64,000 bases of DNA, taken from assembly GCA_050302475.1 (NCBI GenBank), contig JBNLBF010000015.1:1-64000 (forward strand), written 5' to 3'. The DNA comes from NORP23 sp050302475 (GTDB lineage: Bacteria > Pseudomonadota > Alphaproteobacteria > Rhodobacterales > Rhodobacteraceae). Shown one piece after another: positions 48,073 to 56,323 of the stretch (position 1 is its first letter; each line of letters starts with the position of its first letter). Under the pieces are notes generated by a model. It was not told the DNA's origin and made no database searches. It worked only from the letters and a program-made list of their open reading frames with translations. The position numbers and the translations under genes were made by a program.

Positions 48073-48732
48073 CTAACCTTTCAGTGCGGAGGCCTTCCCC
48101 CGCTTATTTCTTTGGTCTTTTCGACCCGTCAAGATGCGTAATCCCGCCAACCGGGCCGCATCATACATGACCTTGTCCGTGATGCCACCCGCCGTCATGG
48201 CGGCATGTATCACACTATCGCGGCCAAAGGCCATGCCCAATTCAGCACTTGTAAGGCACTGTATATGGCTTTTTTCGCCTTTCGGCGGGCGCAAAGCGGT
48301 TTTTCCGCGTTCCGACCCGTCGGAGGCCTGAATCAGTAGTTTTGCCCGCTCATCGACCAGAAGGGTTTTCACCTTCTCCAGCCCCGCCACCGCAAGGCCG
48401 GCTTTCCGGCCCATCGAAATCAGGTCAACAACCCGACGCGCCAACAGGCTTTCAACCTGATCCGGCAGCTCGGGCGAGGCGGAAACCTGCACCTTCGCTG
48501 CCCGGGAAAACGCTTTTTTCTTCACTGCGTCGGCGATCAGTTTCCGATCCGCCGTGACCCAGATCCCGCGACCGGGCAGCTTTTCCAACACATCCGGCAC
48601 GATCTGCGCATCCGGCCCGACAACGAACCGCACCAGACCCGATTTCGGCTCACTCTCGCGCGTCACAATGCAGCGACGTGCGGCTTCCTCCGGATCCGGT
48701 TTCTTGCGGTGTATTTCGGGCGCGGCTTTCAC
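48073..48732 (-). CDS. YlxR / L7Ae-type RNA-binding fusion protein
   Basis: A 219-residue protein fusing two RNA-binding modules. The N-terminal YlxR (DUF448) domain has RRCIVTRES and LPGRGIWVTADR; the C-terminal half (LLARRVVDLISMGRKAGLAVAG and DERAKLLIQASDGS, separate segments) is L7Ae-like. In many bacteria ylxR and ylxQ are separate genes here. The GTG start at 48732 follows the nusA TAA with no gap. It is likely a ribosome or RNA-associated factor. Confidence 0.9.
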   Translation of the reverse strand: MKAAPEIHRKKPDPEEAARRCIVTRESEPKSGLVRFVVGPDAQIVPDVLEKLPGRGIWVTADRKLIADAVKKKAFSRAAKVQVSASPELPDQVESLLARRVVDLISMGRKAGLAVAGLEKVKTLLVDERAKLLIQASDGSERGKTALRPPKGEKSHIQCLTSAELGMAFGRDSVIHAAMTAGGITDKVMYDAARLAGLRILTGRKDQRNKRGKASALKG

Positions 48733-50361
48733 TTAGGCATCTGCCTCCGCTTCTTCTGCGCCTTCGCCAGCTTCTTCGGCTTCGGCAGCCGCCGCATCTT
48801 CGGCGAGCTGTTCTTCGGTCACCCAGCCAAGCGCCAGACGGGCATTCATGATCAGCGCCTGTGCTTCGGCCAGTGACACGTCAAATTTTTCCAGCAAGCC
48901 GTCATCTTTTACGCGCTTGCCGTCAACGGTCGTGTAGCCACCGGCGAGTTCCCAATCCGCACAGGTCGCAAAATCTTCCAGCGTCTTGACACCATCTTCG
49001 GCGAGGACTTCCAGCATCTGGGGTGTCAGGCCTTCATAGTCAACCAGACTATCTTCGACGCCCAGTTCCTTGGCCTTCTCCAGCGCCTTGGCGTTGATCT
49101 CGTCGAGGCACTCGCGGGCGCGGGCCTGCAGTTCTTCGGCGGTTTCTTCGTCGAACCCGTCGATGGACAGAATTTCGTCCAGTTCCACGTAGGCGACCTC
49201 TTCCAGCGTCGCGAACCCTTCGGACACCAGAAGCTGCGCAACCATTTCATCGACATTCATTGTGTCCATGAACAGCTTGGTGCGCTCTTCGAATTCGGCC
49301 TGACGGCGCTCGGATTCTTCGGCTTCGGTCATGATGTCGATGTCAAACCCAGTGATCTGGCTGGCCAGACGCACGTTCTGACCGCGGCGACCAATTGCCA
49401 GCGACAGCTGATCTTCGGGCACAACAACTTCTATACGGTCGGCTTCTTCATCCAGAACAACCTTCGACACCTCGGCGGGCTGAAGCGCGTTGACGAGGAA
49501 AGTCGCCGCATCTTCATTCCACGGAATAATGTCGATTTTTTCACCCTGAAGCTCGTTCACAACGGCCTGAACGCGCGATCCGCGCATACCAACGCAAGCA
49601 CCAACCGGGTCGATGGAGTTGTCATAGGAAATCACGCCGATTTTCGCGCGCGATCCCGGATCACGGGCAACCGCTTTGATCTCGATGATACCGTCATAGA
49701 TCTCCGGCACTTCCATCTTGAACAGCTCTGCGAGGAATTCCGGCGCTGTGCGGCTGAGGAAAATCTGCGGGCCACGCACTTCGGAACGCACATCGCGGAC
49801 ATAGGCGCGGATACGGTCACCGTTGCGGAAAGCTTCGCGGTTGATCAGCTGATCGCGGCGCAGGATCGCCTCGCCCCGGCCCACGTCAACAATGACGTTG
49901 CCATATTCGACGCGCTTCACGGTGCCGTTGATGATCTCACCAACACGATCTTTGAATTCTTCGTACTGGCGTTCACGCTCGGCCTCGCGGACTTTCTGCA
50001 TGATAACCTGTTTGGCGGATTGCGCAGCAATACGGCCGAATTCCAAGGGCGGCAGTTCGTCGATCAGTTCAGTGCCAATCTCGGCGTCCGGTTGAATTTC
50101 CTTGGCGTCTTCCAACGTCAGTTCGGTGAAGGTGTTTTCCACCTCTTCCACCACAGTGCGGACGCGGGTCATTTCCAGCTCGCCGGTTTTGCGGTCGATC
50201 TTCGCGCGGATATCAAATTCCGCGCCGTAGCGGGAGCGCGCGGCTTTCGCCATCGACTCTTCCATCGCTTCGATCACCAGATCCGGGTCGATCAGTTTCT
50301 CGCGGGCCACAGAATCTGCGATTTGCAGCAGCTCCAGGCGGTTCGCACTTGTGATAGCCAT
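48733..50361 (-). CDS. nusA: Transcription termination/antitermination factor NusA
   Basis: A 542-residue protein with an N-terminal RNAP-binding domain (to about residue 125), an S1 domain (GEIINGTVKRVEYGNVIVD), two KH domains (GACVGMRGSRVQAV and LAIGRRGQNVRLA) and C-terminal acidic helical repeats. NusA stimulates pausing and intrinsic termination, and in E. coli represses its own operon. GAGGA precedes the ATG; rimP ends four bases upstream. Confidence 0.97.
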   Translation of the reverse strand: MAITSANRLELLQIADSVAREKLIDPDLVIEAMEESMAKAARSRYGAEFDIRAKIDRKTGELEMTRVRTVVEEVENTFTELTLEDAKEIQPDAEIGTELIDELPPLEFGRIAAQSAKQVIMQKVREAERERQYEEFKDRVGEIINGTVKRVEYGNVIVDVGRGEAILRRDQLINREAFRNGDRIRAYVRDVRSEVRGPQIFLSRTAPEFLAELFKMEVPEIYDGIIEIKAVARDPGSRAKIGVISYDNSIDPVGACVGMRGSRVQAVVNELQGEKIDIIPWNEDAATFLVNALQPAEVSKVVLDEEADRIEVVVPEDQLSLAIGRRGQNVRLASQITGFDIDIMTEAEESERRQAEFEERTKLFMDTMNVDEMVAQLLVSEGFATLEEVAYVELDEILSIDGFDEETAEELQARARECLDEINAKALEKAKELGVEDSLVDYEGLTPQMLEVLAEDGVKTLEDFATCADWELAGGYTTVDGKRVKDDGLLEKFDVSLAEAQALIMNARLALGWVTEEQLAEDAAAAEAEEAGEGAEEAEADA

Positions 50362-50365
50362 GATT

Positions 50366-50950
50366 TTATTCCTCTTCCATCATGTCGGACTCATCGTCCG
50401 TTTCTATATCGTCAAAGTCATTTTCGTTGATCACACCGGCATCCTTGCGGGCGCGCAGACTTTCTGCGATCAACTCGTCAGTCAGGACCAGCTTGGCATC
50501 CGCCAGCCAGTCAAATTGCAAGCCGATGATCCCCTCGGCAATCTCGATCAGAACCTCTCCATCCTCGACACCCCGCAAAGTTCCGCTGAACCGTTTGCGC
50601 CCGTCGATCAGTTCCGAGGTCTGAAGTTTCACCTCATACCCTTCGAAATTTTCGAAATCCTTCAGGCGTGTCAGGGGGCGGTCGATGCCTGGGCTGGACA
50701 CCTCCAGCGCATATTCGCCTTCCAAAGGGTCCTCCACATCCAGAACAGCCGACACGGCCTGCGATATCTTCGCGCAATCATCCACCTCGATCCCACCGTC
50801 TGGTGTATCGGCCATGATCTGCAATGTTGTACTTTTATTTCCGCGCATCAGGCGCAGGCGAACCAGTTCGTATCCCAGACCTTCGATGGTCGGGGTAACG
50901 ATCTCGGCCAGACGGCGATCCATGGCAGCTTTGGCGATCAGGTCGGACAT
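50366..50950 (-). CDS. rimP: Ribosome maturation factor RimP
   Basis: A 194-residue protein needed for 30S assembly. The N-terminal domain (PTIEGLGYELVRLRLM) and ALEVSSPGIDRPL match the family, with a C-terminal acidic tail (DDIETDDESDMMEEE) beyond the usual end. It heads the operon. Its ribosome-binding site GAGGA directly follows the U-tract of an upstream hairpin. Confidence 0.96.
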   Translation of the reverse strand: MSDLIAKAAMDRRLAEIVTPTIEGLGYELVRLRLMRGNKSTTLQIMADTPDGGIEVDDCAKISQAVSAVLDVEDPLEGEYALEVSSPGIDRPLTRLKDFENFEGYEVKLQTSELIDGRKRFSGTLRGVEDGEVLIEIAEGIIGLQFDWLADAKLVLTDELIAESLRARKDAGVINENDFDDIETDDESDMMEEE

Positions 50951-50969
50951 GTATCCTCAAAAACAAAAA

Positions 50970-50988
50970 AACGGGCGCGCGGCCCGTT
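50970..50988 (-). terminator. Intrinsic-terminator hairpin abutting the rimP ribosome-binding site
   Basis: On the minus strand AACGGGC pairs perfectly with GCCCGTT around a five-base loop, then runs into UUUUUGUUUUU (50969-50959) and at once GAGGAUAC before the rimP AUG. It could end transcripts from the upstream cysteine-synthase-like gene, but its place next to the start suggests attenuation of the rimP-nusA-infB operon. Confidence 0.85.
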
Positions 50989-51139
50989 CGAAATTTCCGG
51001 TGGAGGGTGGGTTTGGACCCCAGCCTGCCGCTGTTGAAGGGGGATATAGGCCTCGATGATCGGAATTGCAAGAAGAGTCTTGGTTTAAGTATTTCGGGAC
51101 GGCCACCCATTCGCGGAATCGTTTCAACGAGCACATAAC

Positions 51140-52069
51140 TCAAGAATAAATATGGCCACCCAGATATTTGGCGCCACTGTCACAGCACAAGGTCACCACG
51201 CGTTTTCCTGCGCCCAATTCGATGGCAAGCTCGATAGCCGCGCAAACATTTAGCCCGGTGGACCCACCCCCAAAAATTCCTTCTTCTCGTGCAAGACGTC
51301 TGCACATTTCAAAACCTTTATCCTGGTCCACAATCCGCACGCCTTTCAAAATCGATTTATCGAGAAAAGGAGGGTCCGGAAAGACCGCGATCCCCTCGAC
51401 TTTATGTGCGCCTGATTCACCTGTCGTCAAAAGCTGAGATTGTTCGGGTTCAATTGCGACGATCTCGGGGGTAACACCCCGCTCTTGCATACCATCACGT
51501 GCCCCCATCATTGCCGCACCCGTTCCAACGGCGGCGCAAAAAACATCAAACCTTCCATCAAGAGATTCCGCAATCTCCTGCCCCATAGGGGCGTATCCTG
51601 CGCGAACATCAGGTGACCCAAACTGGTCTGCGTAGTAATTACCGGGCTTTTCAGAAAGCATATTCGCGCGCTGTTTCATTCTTTCTGCAAGTTCATGCGT
51701 GATTTTGCCATCAACGCATTTTTCGACCAACACCGTCGCGCCAAAGGCTTCCATCGCTTGTTGTTTGCTATACGAAAATGCGTCAGAAAATACCGCCGTG
51801 AATTTTAGATCAAAGACTGCGCAGACAAACGCTAGTGCCGTACCTGTACTGCCACCGGTGAATTCTACGACTGTATCTCCCGCAGCGATATCACCCCGTT
51901 CAAGCGCGGCTTTGATAACCGAAACAGCCATTCTGTCTTTGTAGGATCCTGTCGGATTTCCGCCTTCCAGTTTTACCCAGACTTCAGCGGCACCATCTGG
52001 AACCACCTTACCAAGCCGAACAATTGGCGTATTCCCAATTGCAGCCAGACCACCGCCCAAATTGTTCAT
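51140..52069 (-). CDS. PLP-dependent cysteine-synthase family enzyme
   Basis: A 309-residue fold-type II PLP enzyme. The PLP lysine is K44 in PTGSYKDR, and GGSTGTALAF takes the place of the usual TSGNTG loop; the phosphate-binding GTGAAMM and the C-terminal GGGSTGLN are present. The altered loops separate it from core CysK, so O-acetylserine may not be the substrate. ATG 52069 follows GGGAGA; a frame running to 52330 is unsupported and crosses the repeats. Confidence 0.85.
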   Translation of the reverse strand: MNNLGGGLAAIGNTPIVRLGKVVPDGAAEVWVKLEGGNPTGSYKDRMAVSVIKAALERGDIAAGDTVVEFTGGSTGTALAFVCAVFDLKFTAVFSDAFSYSKQQAMEAFGATVLVEKCVDGKITHELAERMKQRANMLSEKPGNYYADQFGSPDVRAGYAPMGQEIAESLDGRFDVFCAAVGTGAAMMGARDGMQERGVTPEIVAIEPEQSQLLTTGESGAHKVEGIAVFPDPPFLDKSILKGVRIVDQDKGFEMCRRLAREEGIFGGGSTGLNVCAAIELAIELGAGKRVVTLCCDSGAKYLGGHIYS

Positions 52070-52122
52070 GTAGTTCTCCCTGATGAACCCTAGGCTCTTC
52101 TGTTTGCAACAAGCAAGGAAAT

Positions 52123-52210
52123 ACCGCTGATCAATATCAGTTGGTGGGTTCGTCACTTTTACCCACGAAATTTGTCGTCCGCTACAATACGACAAACGAA
52201 TATCAGCGGT
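52123..52210. promoter_or_regulatory. Nested inverted repeats upstream of the cysteine-synthase-like gene
   Basis: An outer 9-bp pair, ACCGCTGAT (52123-52131) and ATCAGCGGT (52202-52210), encloses an inner 8-bp pair, TTTGTCGT (52171-52178) and ACGACAAA (52189-52196). The outer left arm also overlaps TGAT-CAAT-ATCA (52128-52139), close to the FNR/FnrL core. These may be regulator sites for the cysteine-synthase-like gene. Confidence 0.45.
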
Positions 52211-52238
52211 GAATGTCGATAATTCTGGTTTTCGGAAT

Positions 52239-52856
52239 TCAGCTCGGCAACAAGGCCCGCATAAACATTCCTTGAAGAAACTCTTCCCCAGTCGCAATCG
52301 GATCTTCGTCAGCGCCGCGCAAGACTCCATCTATTTGCGCCGAAAAATCCGCATAATGCTGCGTGGTCGCCCAGATGGCGAACAACAGGTGATACGGATC
52401 CACATCGGCCAATTTGCCCTCGGCAATCCAGCGCCGGATAATTTGGGATTTATCATCCACGATCTGGTTCAGCTCATCTATGATTTTCTGATCAACCCGT
52501 TCAGCCCCATGCAGAATTTCATTGGCGAAAAGTCGGCTTTGCATCGGATATTTTCGCGACATGTCCATTTTAGCCCGGATATAGGCGCTGATTTGCTCCA
52601 GCGGATCGCCATCCTCGACAATCCCCTCCAACGGAACGAACCACATCTCCAGAATGTCATGGAGAAGCGTTGTATAAATCTCTTCCTTGTTGGGAAAATA
52701 GTAAAGCATATTGGGCTTGGACAGCCCGGCAACCTCGGCAATCTGGTCAAGCGTGGTCCCACGGAACCCGTTCTCCGAAAAGATTTGCAGTGCTGCGTTC
52801 AGAATAATTTCTCGCTTCTCGCGCTGGATTCGTGTCCGCTTTGGATTTGTCGCCAA
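52239..52856 (-). CDS. TetR family regulator, RutR-like
   Basis: A 205-residue regulator. The N-terminal DNA-binding domain has ALQIFSENGFRGTTLDQIAE and AGLSKPNMLYYFPNKEEIY; the C-terminal domain (EILHGAERVDQKIIDE, IWATTQHYADF) resembles RutR, which senses uracil. The start is TTG 52856, with AGGGGA upstream. No pyrimidine catabolism genes are near. It precedes the cysteine-synthase-like gene on the same strand. Confidence 0.88.
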   Translation of the reverse strand: MATNPKRTRIQREKREIILNAALQIFSENGFRGTTLDQIAEVAGLSKPNMLYYFPNKEEIYTTLLHDILEMWFVPLEGIVEDGDPLEQISAYIRAKMDMSRKYPMQSRLFANEILHGAERVDQKIIDELNQIVDDKSQIIRRWIAEGKLADVDPYHLLFAIWATTQHYADFSAQIDGVLRGADEDPIATGEEFLQGMFMRALLPS

Positions 52857-52913
52857 TGATCCGTCCCCTCGTTACCCCATACCCGCCCGCAAGCGGTCAC
52901 TCTGCGCGATGCG

Positions 52914-54287
52914 CTAAAACCGGACAAGTCCCAATTTGTCCCGGAAATAGTAACGCGCACACATAAAAATAGCAGCTACCGTCAAGCCAAGTGCCAGCCC
53001 CATCCAGATGCCCTCTCCGCCAAATCCGGCAGTGAAAGCCAACAGATACGCGGCGGGCATCCCAACGAACCAGTAACTGTATACCGCTATATACATTGGA
53101 ACCTTGGTATCCTGCAAGCCGCGAAGGCCGGCCTGTCCGATAACCTGCAAACTGTCACCAATCTGGAAAGCAGCAGCCAATGCCAGCAGAGGTATTCCGT
53201 AGGTAATAATCTCCTTCGCATCGACATTCTCAGTATCGAGATAAATGGAAATCAATGGAGCCGGGAACAACAGAAAACACATCGCCGCAAACAGCGCGAA
53301 TCCCACTCCCAACACAAAAACTGCGATTCCTGCACGGGACAGTCCTTCGCGATCCTTACGACCAACCGCATGACCGATCCGGATGGTTGCCACCTGCGAA
53401 AATGACAATGGGATCATGAAAGAGATCGACGCCAGCTGAAGCACAATCCCGTGCGCGGCCAGCTCGATCGTCCCGATCCAGCCCATAAACACCGCAGCGA
53501 CCGAGAACATCGAGACCTCTGCCAGAATGGACAGCGCAATGGGGATGCCCAAGCGGACAACCCGACGGAAGGCCTCCCAGTCCGGCTGAAGAAACCGCAC
53601 AAAAATCTCATGCTGCTGGGTCAGGGGAGTGCGTATAACATAAATCACGATGACGACCGCACTGATGATATTGGTGATCAGACTGGCAAGGGCGGCCCCG
53701 GCCAGTTCCAGCCGAGGTGCGCCGAAATTACCGAAAATGAACATCCAGTTGAACAGCGCATTCAACCCCAGCGACATCAGCGTGACAAACAGGATCACGC
53801 GCATCAGCTCCATCGCTGACAGGTAAGATCGCAGCGTGGCAACCAGCAATATCGGGAAAACAGACCATTGAATGATCCGTACATATTCAGACGCCCGGGC
53901 TGACAGGTCCGGGTCCTGCCCCAGAAGGATCAGGATAGGTTCCGCGAACCATAGCACGGGCATCAGAAGCGCGCCGTAGATCCCGCACACCCATAACCCC
54001 ATCCGCACTGCGCGGCGGATGGATCTCGTATCACCCTCGCCCATGGCTTGTGCAACCAGCGGCATTGCCGCCTGTGCCAATCCGAATCCCGCGACCAAAA
54101 CAATAAAGAACAGCGTCGTCGCCAGAACCGAAGCCGCAAGGTCATCAACCCCCAGCCAGCCCAGCATCACCAGATCAACAAAATTGATCCCCATTTGTGC
54201 CAACTGCGTGCCAATCAGCGGCAGTCCCAACGCCAGCGAGGCGCGGAAATGAGACGACCAGCTATTGTCTTGCGGTTTCGCAGACAT
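52914..54287 (-). CDS. MATE family exporter
   Basis: A 457-residue protein with twelve membrane helices in two homologous halves. Typical MATE segments are LALGLPLIGTQLAQMGINFVD (the first helix, split here as LALGLPLIGT and QLAQMGINFVD) and LGIPIALSILAEVSMF. It exports cationic drugs or metabolites using a Na+ or H+ gradient. ATG 54287 follows GGGAAA; a frame to 54467 adds a non-homologous leader. It is divergent from lspA. Confidence 0.9.
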   Translation of the reverse strand: MSAKPQDNSWSSHFRASLALGLPLIGTQLAQMGINFVDLVMLGWLGVDDLAASVLATTLFFIVLVAGFGLAQAAMPLVAQAMGEGDTRSIRRAVRMGLWVCGIYGALLMPVLWFAEPILILLGQDPDLSARASEYVRIIQWSVFPILLVATLRSYLSAMELMRVILFVTLMSLGLNALFNWMFIFGNFGAPRLELAGAALASLITNIISAVVIVIYVIRTPLTQQHEIFVRFLQPDWEAFRRVVRLGIPIALSILAEVSMFSVAAVFMGWIGTIELAAHGIVLQLASISFMIPLSFSQVATIRIGHAVGRKDREGLSRAGIAVFVLGVGFALFAAMCFLLFPAPLISIYLDTENVDAKEIITYGIPLLALAAAFQIGDSLQVIGQAGLRGLQDTKVPMYIAVYSYWFVGMPAAYLLAFTAGFGGEGIWMGLALGLTVAAIFMCARYYFRDKLGLVRF

Positions 54288-54444
54288 GGTGATTTCCCAA
54301 TCCGTTCCTGAACCCCGTCCGTCTCCCGGATCGGGCCGCGCGGACCCTATAGGCGGGTCGGTTAAATTGCCATAAAAATATTGTACCCAATACTCTTGTT
54401 GGCGGCGCTTCACCCCGCTACTGTCCCGCCGAAACGGAGGGAAT

Positions 54445-54918
54445 ATGCCGCTGAGACGTATCGCCATCGTGGCGCTGATAACCTTTCTGATCGACCGGCT
54501 GGTGAAATATCTGGTGGTGGAATGGCTGGACCTCGCCGCGCGCCTCCGGCTGGAGGTCTGGGATCCCTATCTCAATCTGACCATGGCCTGGAACGAGGGC
54601 ATCAATTTTGGCTGGTTTGGGGGCGAAGAAGACTGGTGGCGTTACATCCTGATCGGTATCGCGGTTACCATCGTGCTCGTTCTGCTGTGGTGGGCGCGGA
54701 ACAAACCCAGCTGGGGCATCGCTGTCAGTGTCGGCCTGATCACCGGCGGAGCCCTCGGAAATGTCGTTGACCGGTTCGTCTATGGCGCGGTGGCGGATTT
54801 CCTGAACATCACCTGCTGCGGGATCGTCAATCCCTTTGCGTTTAATGTCGCTGACATCGCAATATTCGCAGGCGCTCTGTGGTTAATCCTGTTCGCCGAC
54901 CGGGCTGCGCACGGCTGA
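54445..54918 (+). CDS. lspA: Lipoprotein signal peptidase
   Basis: A 157-residue inner-membrane aspartic protease with four helices. The catalytic motifs are GNVVDRFVYGAVADFL and FAFNVADIAI. It cuts prolipoprotein signal peptides ahead of the lipidated cysteine, and so would process the LptM-like protein found in this window. GGAGGG precedes the ATG. Confidence 0.95.
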   Translation: MPLRRIAIVALITFLIDRLVKYLVVEWLDLAARLRLEVWDPYLNLTMAWNEGINFGWFGGEEDWWRYILIGIAVTIVLVLLWWARNKPSWGIAVSVGLITGGALGNVVDRFVYGAVADFLNITCCGIVNPFAFNVADIAIFAGALWLILFADRAAHG

Positions 54919-54997
54919 CGGATGGTCACAGTTTCGTAGGTTCCGCTTGCGCACACGCTCTGGGCGACTACTGTAACCGCGAACCCCGGAGGATTTC

Positions 54998-56323
54998 ATG
55001 AACCTGTTCCGCTTTTTCGTCATCCTGTTCGCGACTCCGCTTGCCGCGCAACAGGTGCCGGTGACAACTTTCACCCTGCCCAATGGCATGGACGCCGTTG
55101 TGATCGAAGATCACCGCGCGCCTATCGCCACACATATGGTCTGGTACAGGGTCGGTGCGGCAGACGAAGCCCCCGGAAAATCCGGCGTCGCGCATTTTCT
55201 GGAACATCTGATGTTTACCGCCACTGACGACATTGCCGAGGGCGAATTCAGCCGGATTATCGAAGGGCTGGGCGGCAATGACAACGCGTTCACCTCTTAC
55301 GACTATACCGGCTATTACCAAACCATCGCTGTCGAACATCTGGAACTGATGATGACGATGGAGGCAGATCGCATGCGTGACCTGATCCTCAATCAGGCCG
55401 CCGTCGATGTGGAACGCGAGGTTGTGCTGGCCGAACGGAACCAGCGCACAGATAGTGAACCGGGGGCACTTTTCTCGGAGCAGCGCAACGCCGCGCAATT
55501 CATGAACCACCCTTACGGTATCCCGATCATCGGCTGGCGCCACGAAATTGAAACGCTCGATCTTGACGACGCTGTCAATTTCTACCGCCAGTATTACGCC
55601 CCGAACAACGCCATCCTCGTTGTCGCCGGAGATGTCGATCCGGCTGAGGTCGAGGCATTGGCGCTCAAACATTACGGCCCACTTGAACCTTCCGACGGGA
55701 TTTTCGAGCGCGCCCGCCCACAGGAACCGCCACAACTTTCGCCCCGCAGGTTGACTTTCACGGATCCGCGGGTGTCCAATCCCTATGTCATCCGCACCTA
55801 TGGTGCACCGGAACGCAATTCCGGCGCTCAGGAAAAAGCCGCAGCACTGACCGTTCTGGCGGAGCTTCTTGGCGGCAGTTCGCAAACTTCATTGTTGGGG
55901 CGCAAACTGCTGATCGAGGACCAAATCGCCGTCGCCGCAAGCGCCTTCTATTCCGGCACCTCCCTCGACCCCGACACGTTCGGCTTTTACGTCATGCCAA
56001 CCCCGGAAACCTCGCTGGAAGAAGCAGAAGCTGCTGTTGACGCCATCATCGCAGAATTCCTCGAAACCGGTCCCGATCCCGACCAACTGGAACGGATCAA
56101 GACACAAATCTATGCATCAGAAATCTACGCCATGGACGAAACGGCCCGCCTTGCGCGGCGGTACGGCGTTGGTCTTACCATCGGGCTAACCGTGGAAGAT
56201 ATCGCTGATTGGCCCACCATCCTGTCCGCCGTCACCGCCGAAGATGTCATGGACGTCGCGCGCGAGGTGTTTGTGATCGAAAATTCCGTAACCGGATATC
56301 TGATGCAGGAGGATGCAGAATGA
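54998..56323 (+). CDS. M16 metallopeptidase, catalytic partner
   Basis: A 441-residue pitrilysin-family peptidase with a signal peptide (LFRFFVILFATPLAA). The zinc motif HFLEH is at residues 66-70, and the distal glutamate is in a later VEREVVLAERNQR segment. It forms a pair with the next gene, which overlaps by ATGA. The two are likely secreted to the periplasm as a heterodimer. CGGAGGA precedes the ATG. Confidence 0.92.
   Translation: MNLFRFFVILFATPLAAQQVPVTTFTLPNGMDAVVIEDHRAPIATHMVWYRVGAADEAPGKSGVAHFLEHLMFTATDDIAEGEFSRIIEGLGGNDNAFTSYDYTGYYQTIAVEHLELMMTMEADRMRDLILNQAAVDVEREVVLAERNQRTDSEPGALFSEQRNAAQFMNHPYGIPIIGWRHEIETLDLDDAVNFYRQYYAPNNAILVVAGDVDPAEVEALALKHYGPLEPSDGIFERARPQEPPQLSPRRLTFTDPRVSNPYVIRTYGAPERNSGAQEKAAALTVLAELLGGSSQTSLLGRKLLIEDQIAVAASAFYSGTSLDPDTFGFYVMPTPETSLEEAEAAVDAIIAEFLETGPDPDQLERIKTQIYASEIYAMDETARLARRYGVGLTIGLTVEDIADWPTILSAVTAEDVMDVAREVFVIENSVTGYLMQEDAE

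Noticed and set aside
50971..51010. tRNA-like T-arm (GTTCGAA) upstream of rimP, recalling the metY tRNA before rimP in E. coli
   Set aside because: No acceptor or anticodon stem can be drawn around it and the flanking bases do not pair as a T-stem. The bases fit the terminator hairpin instead.
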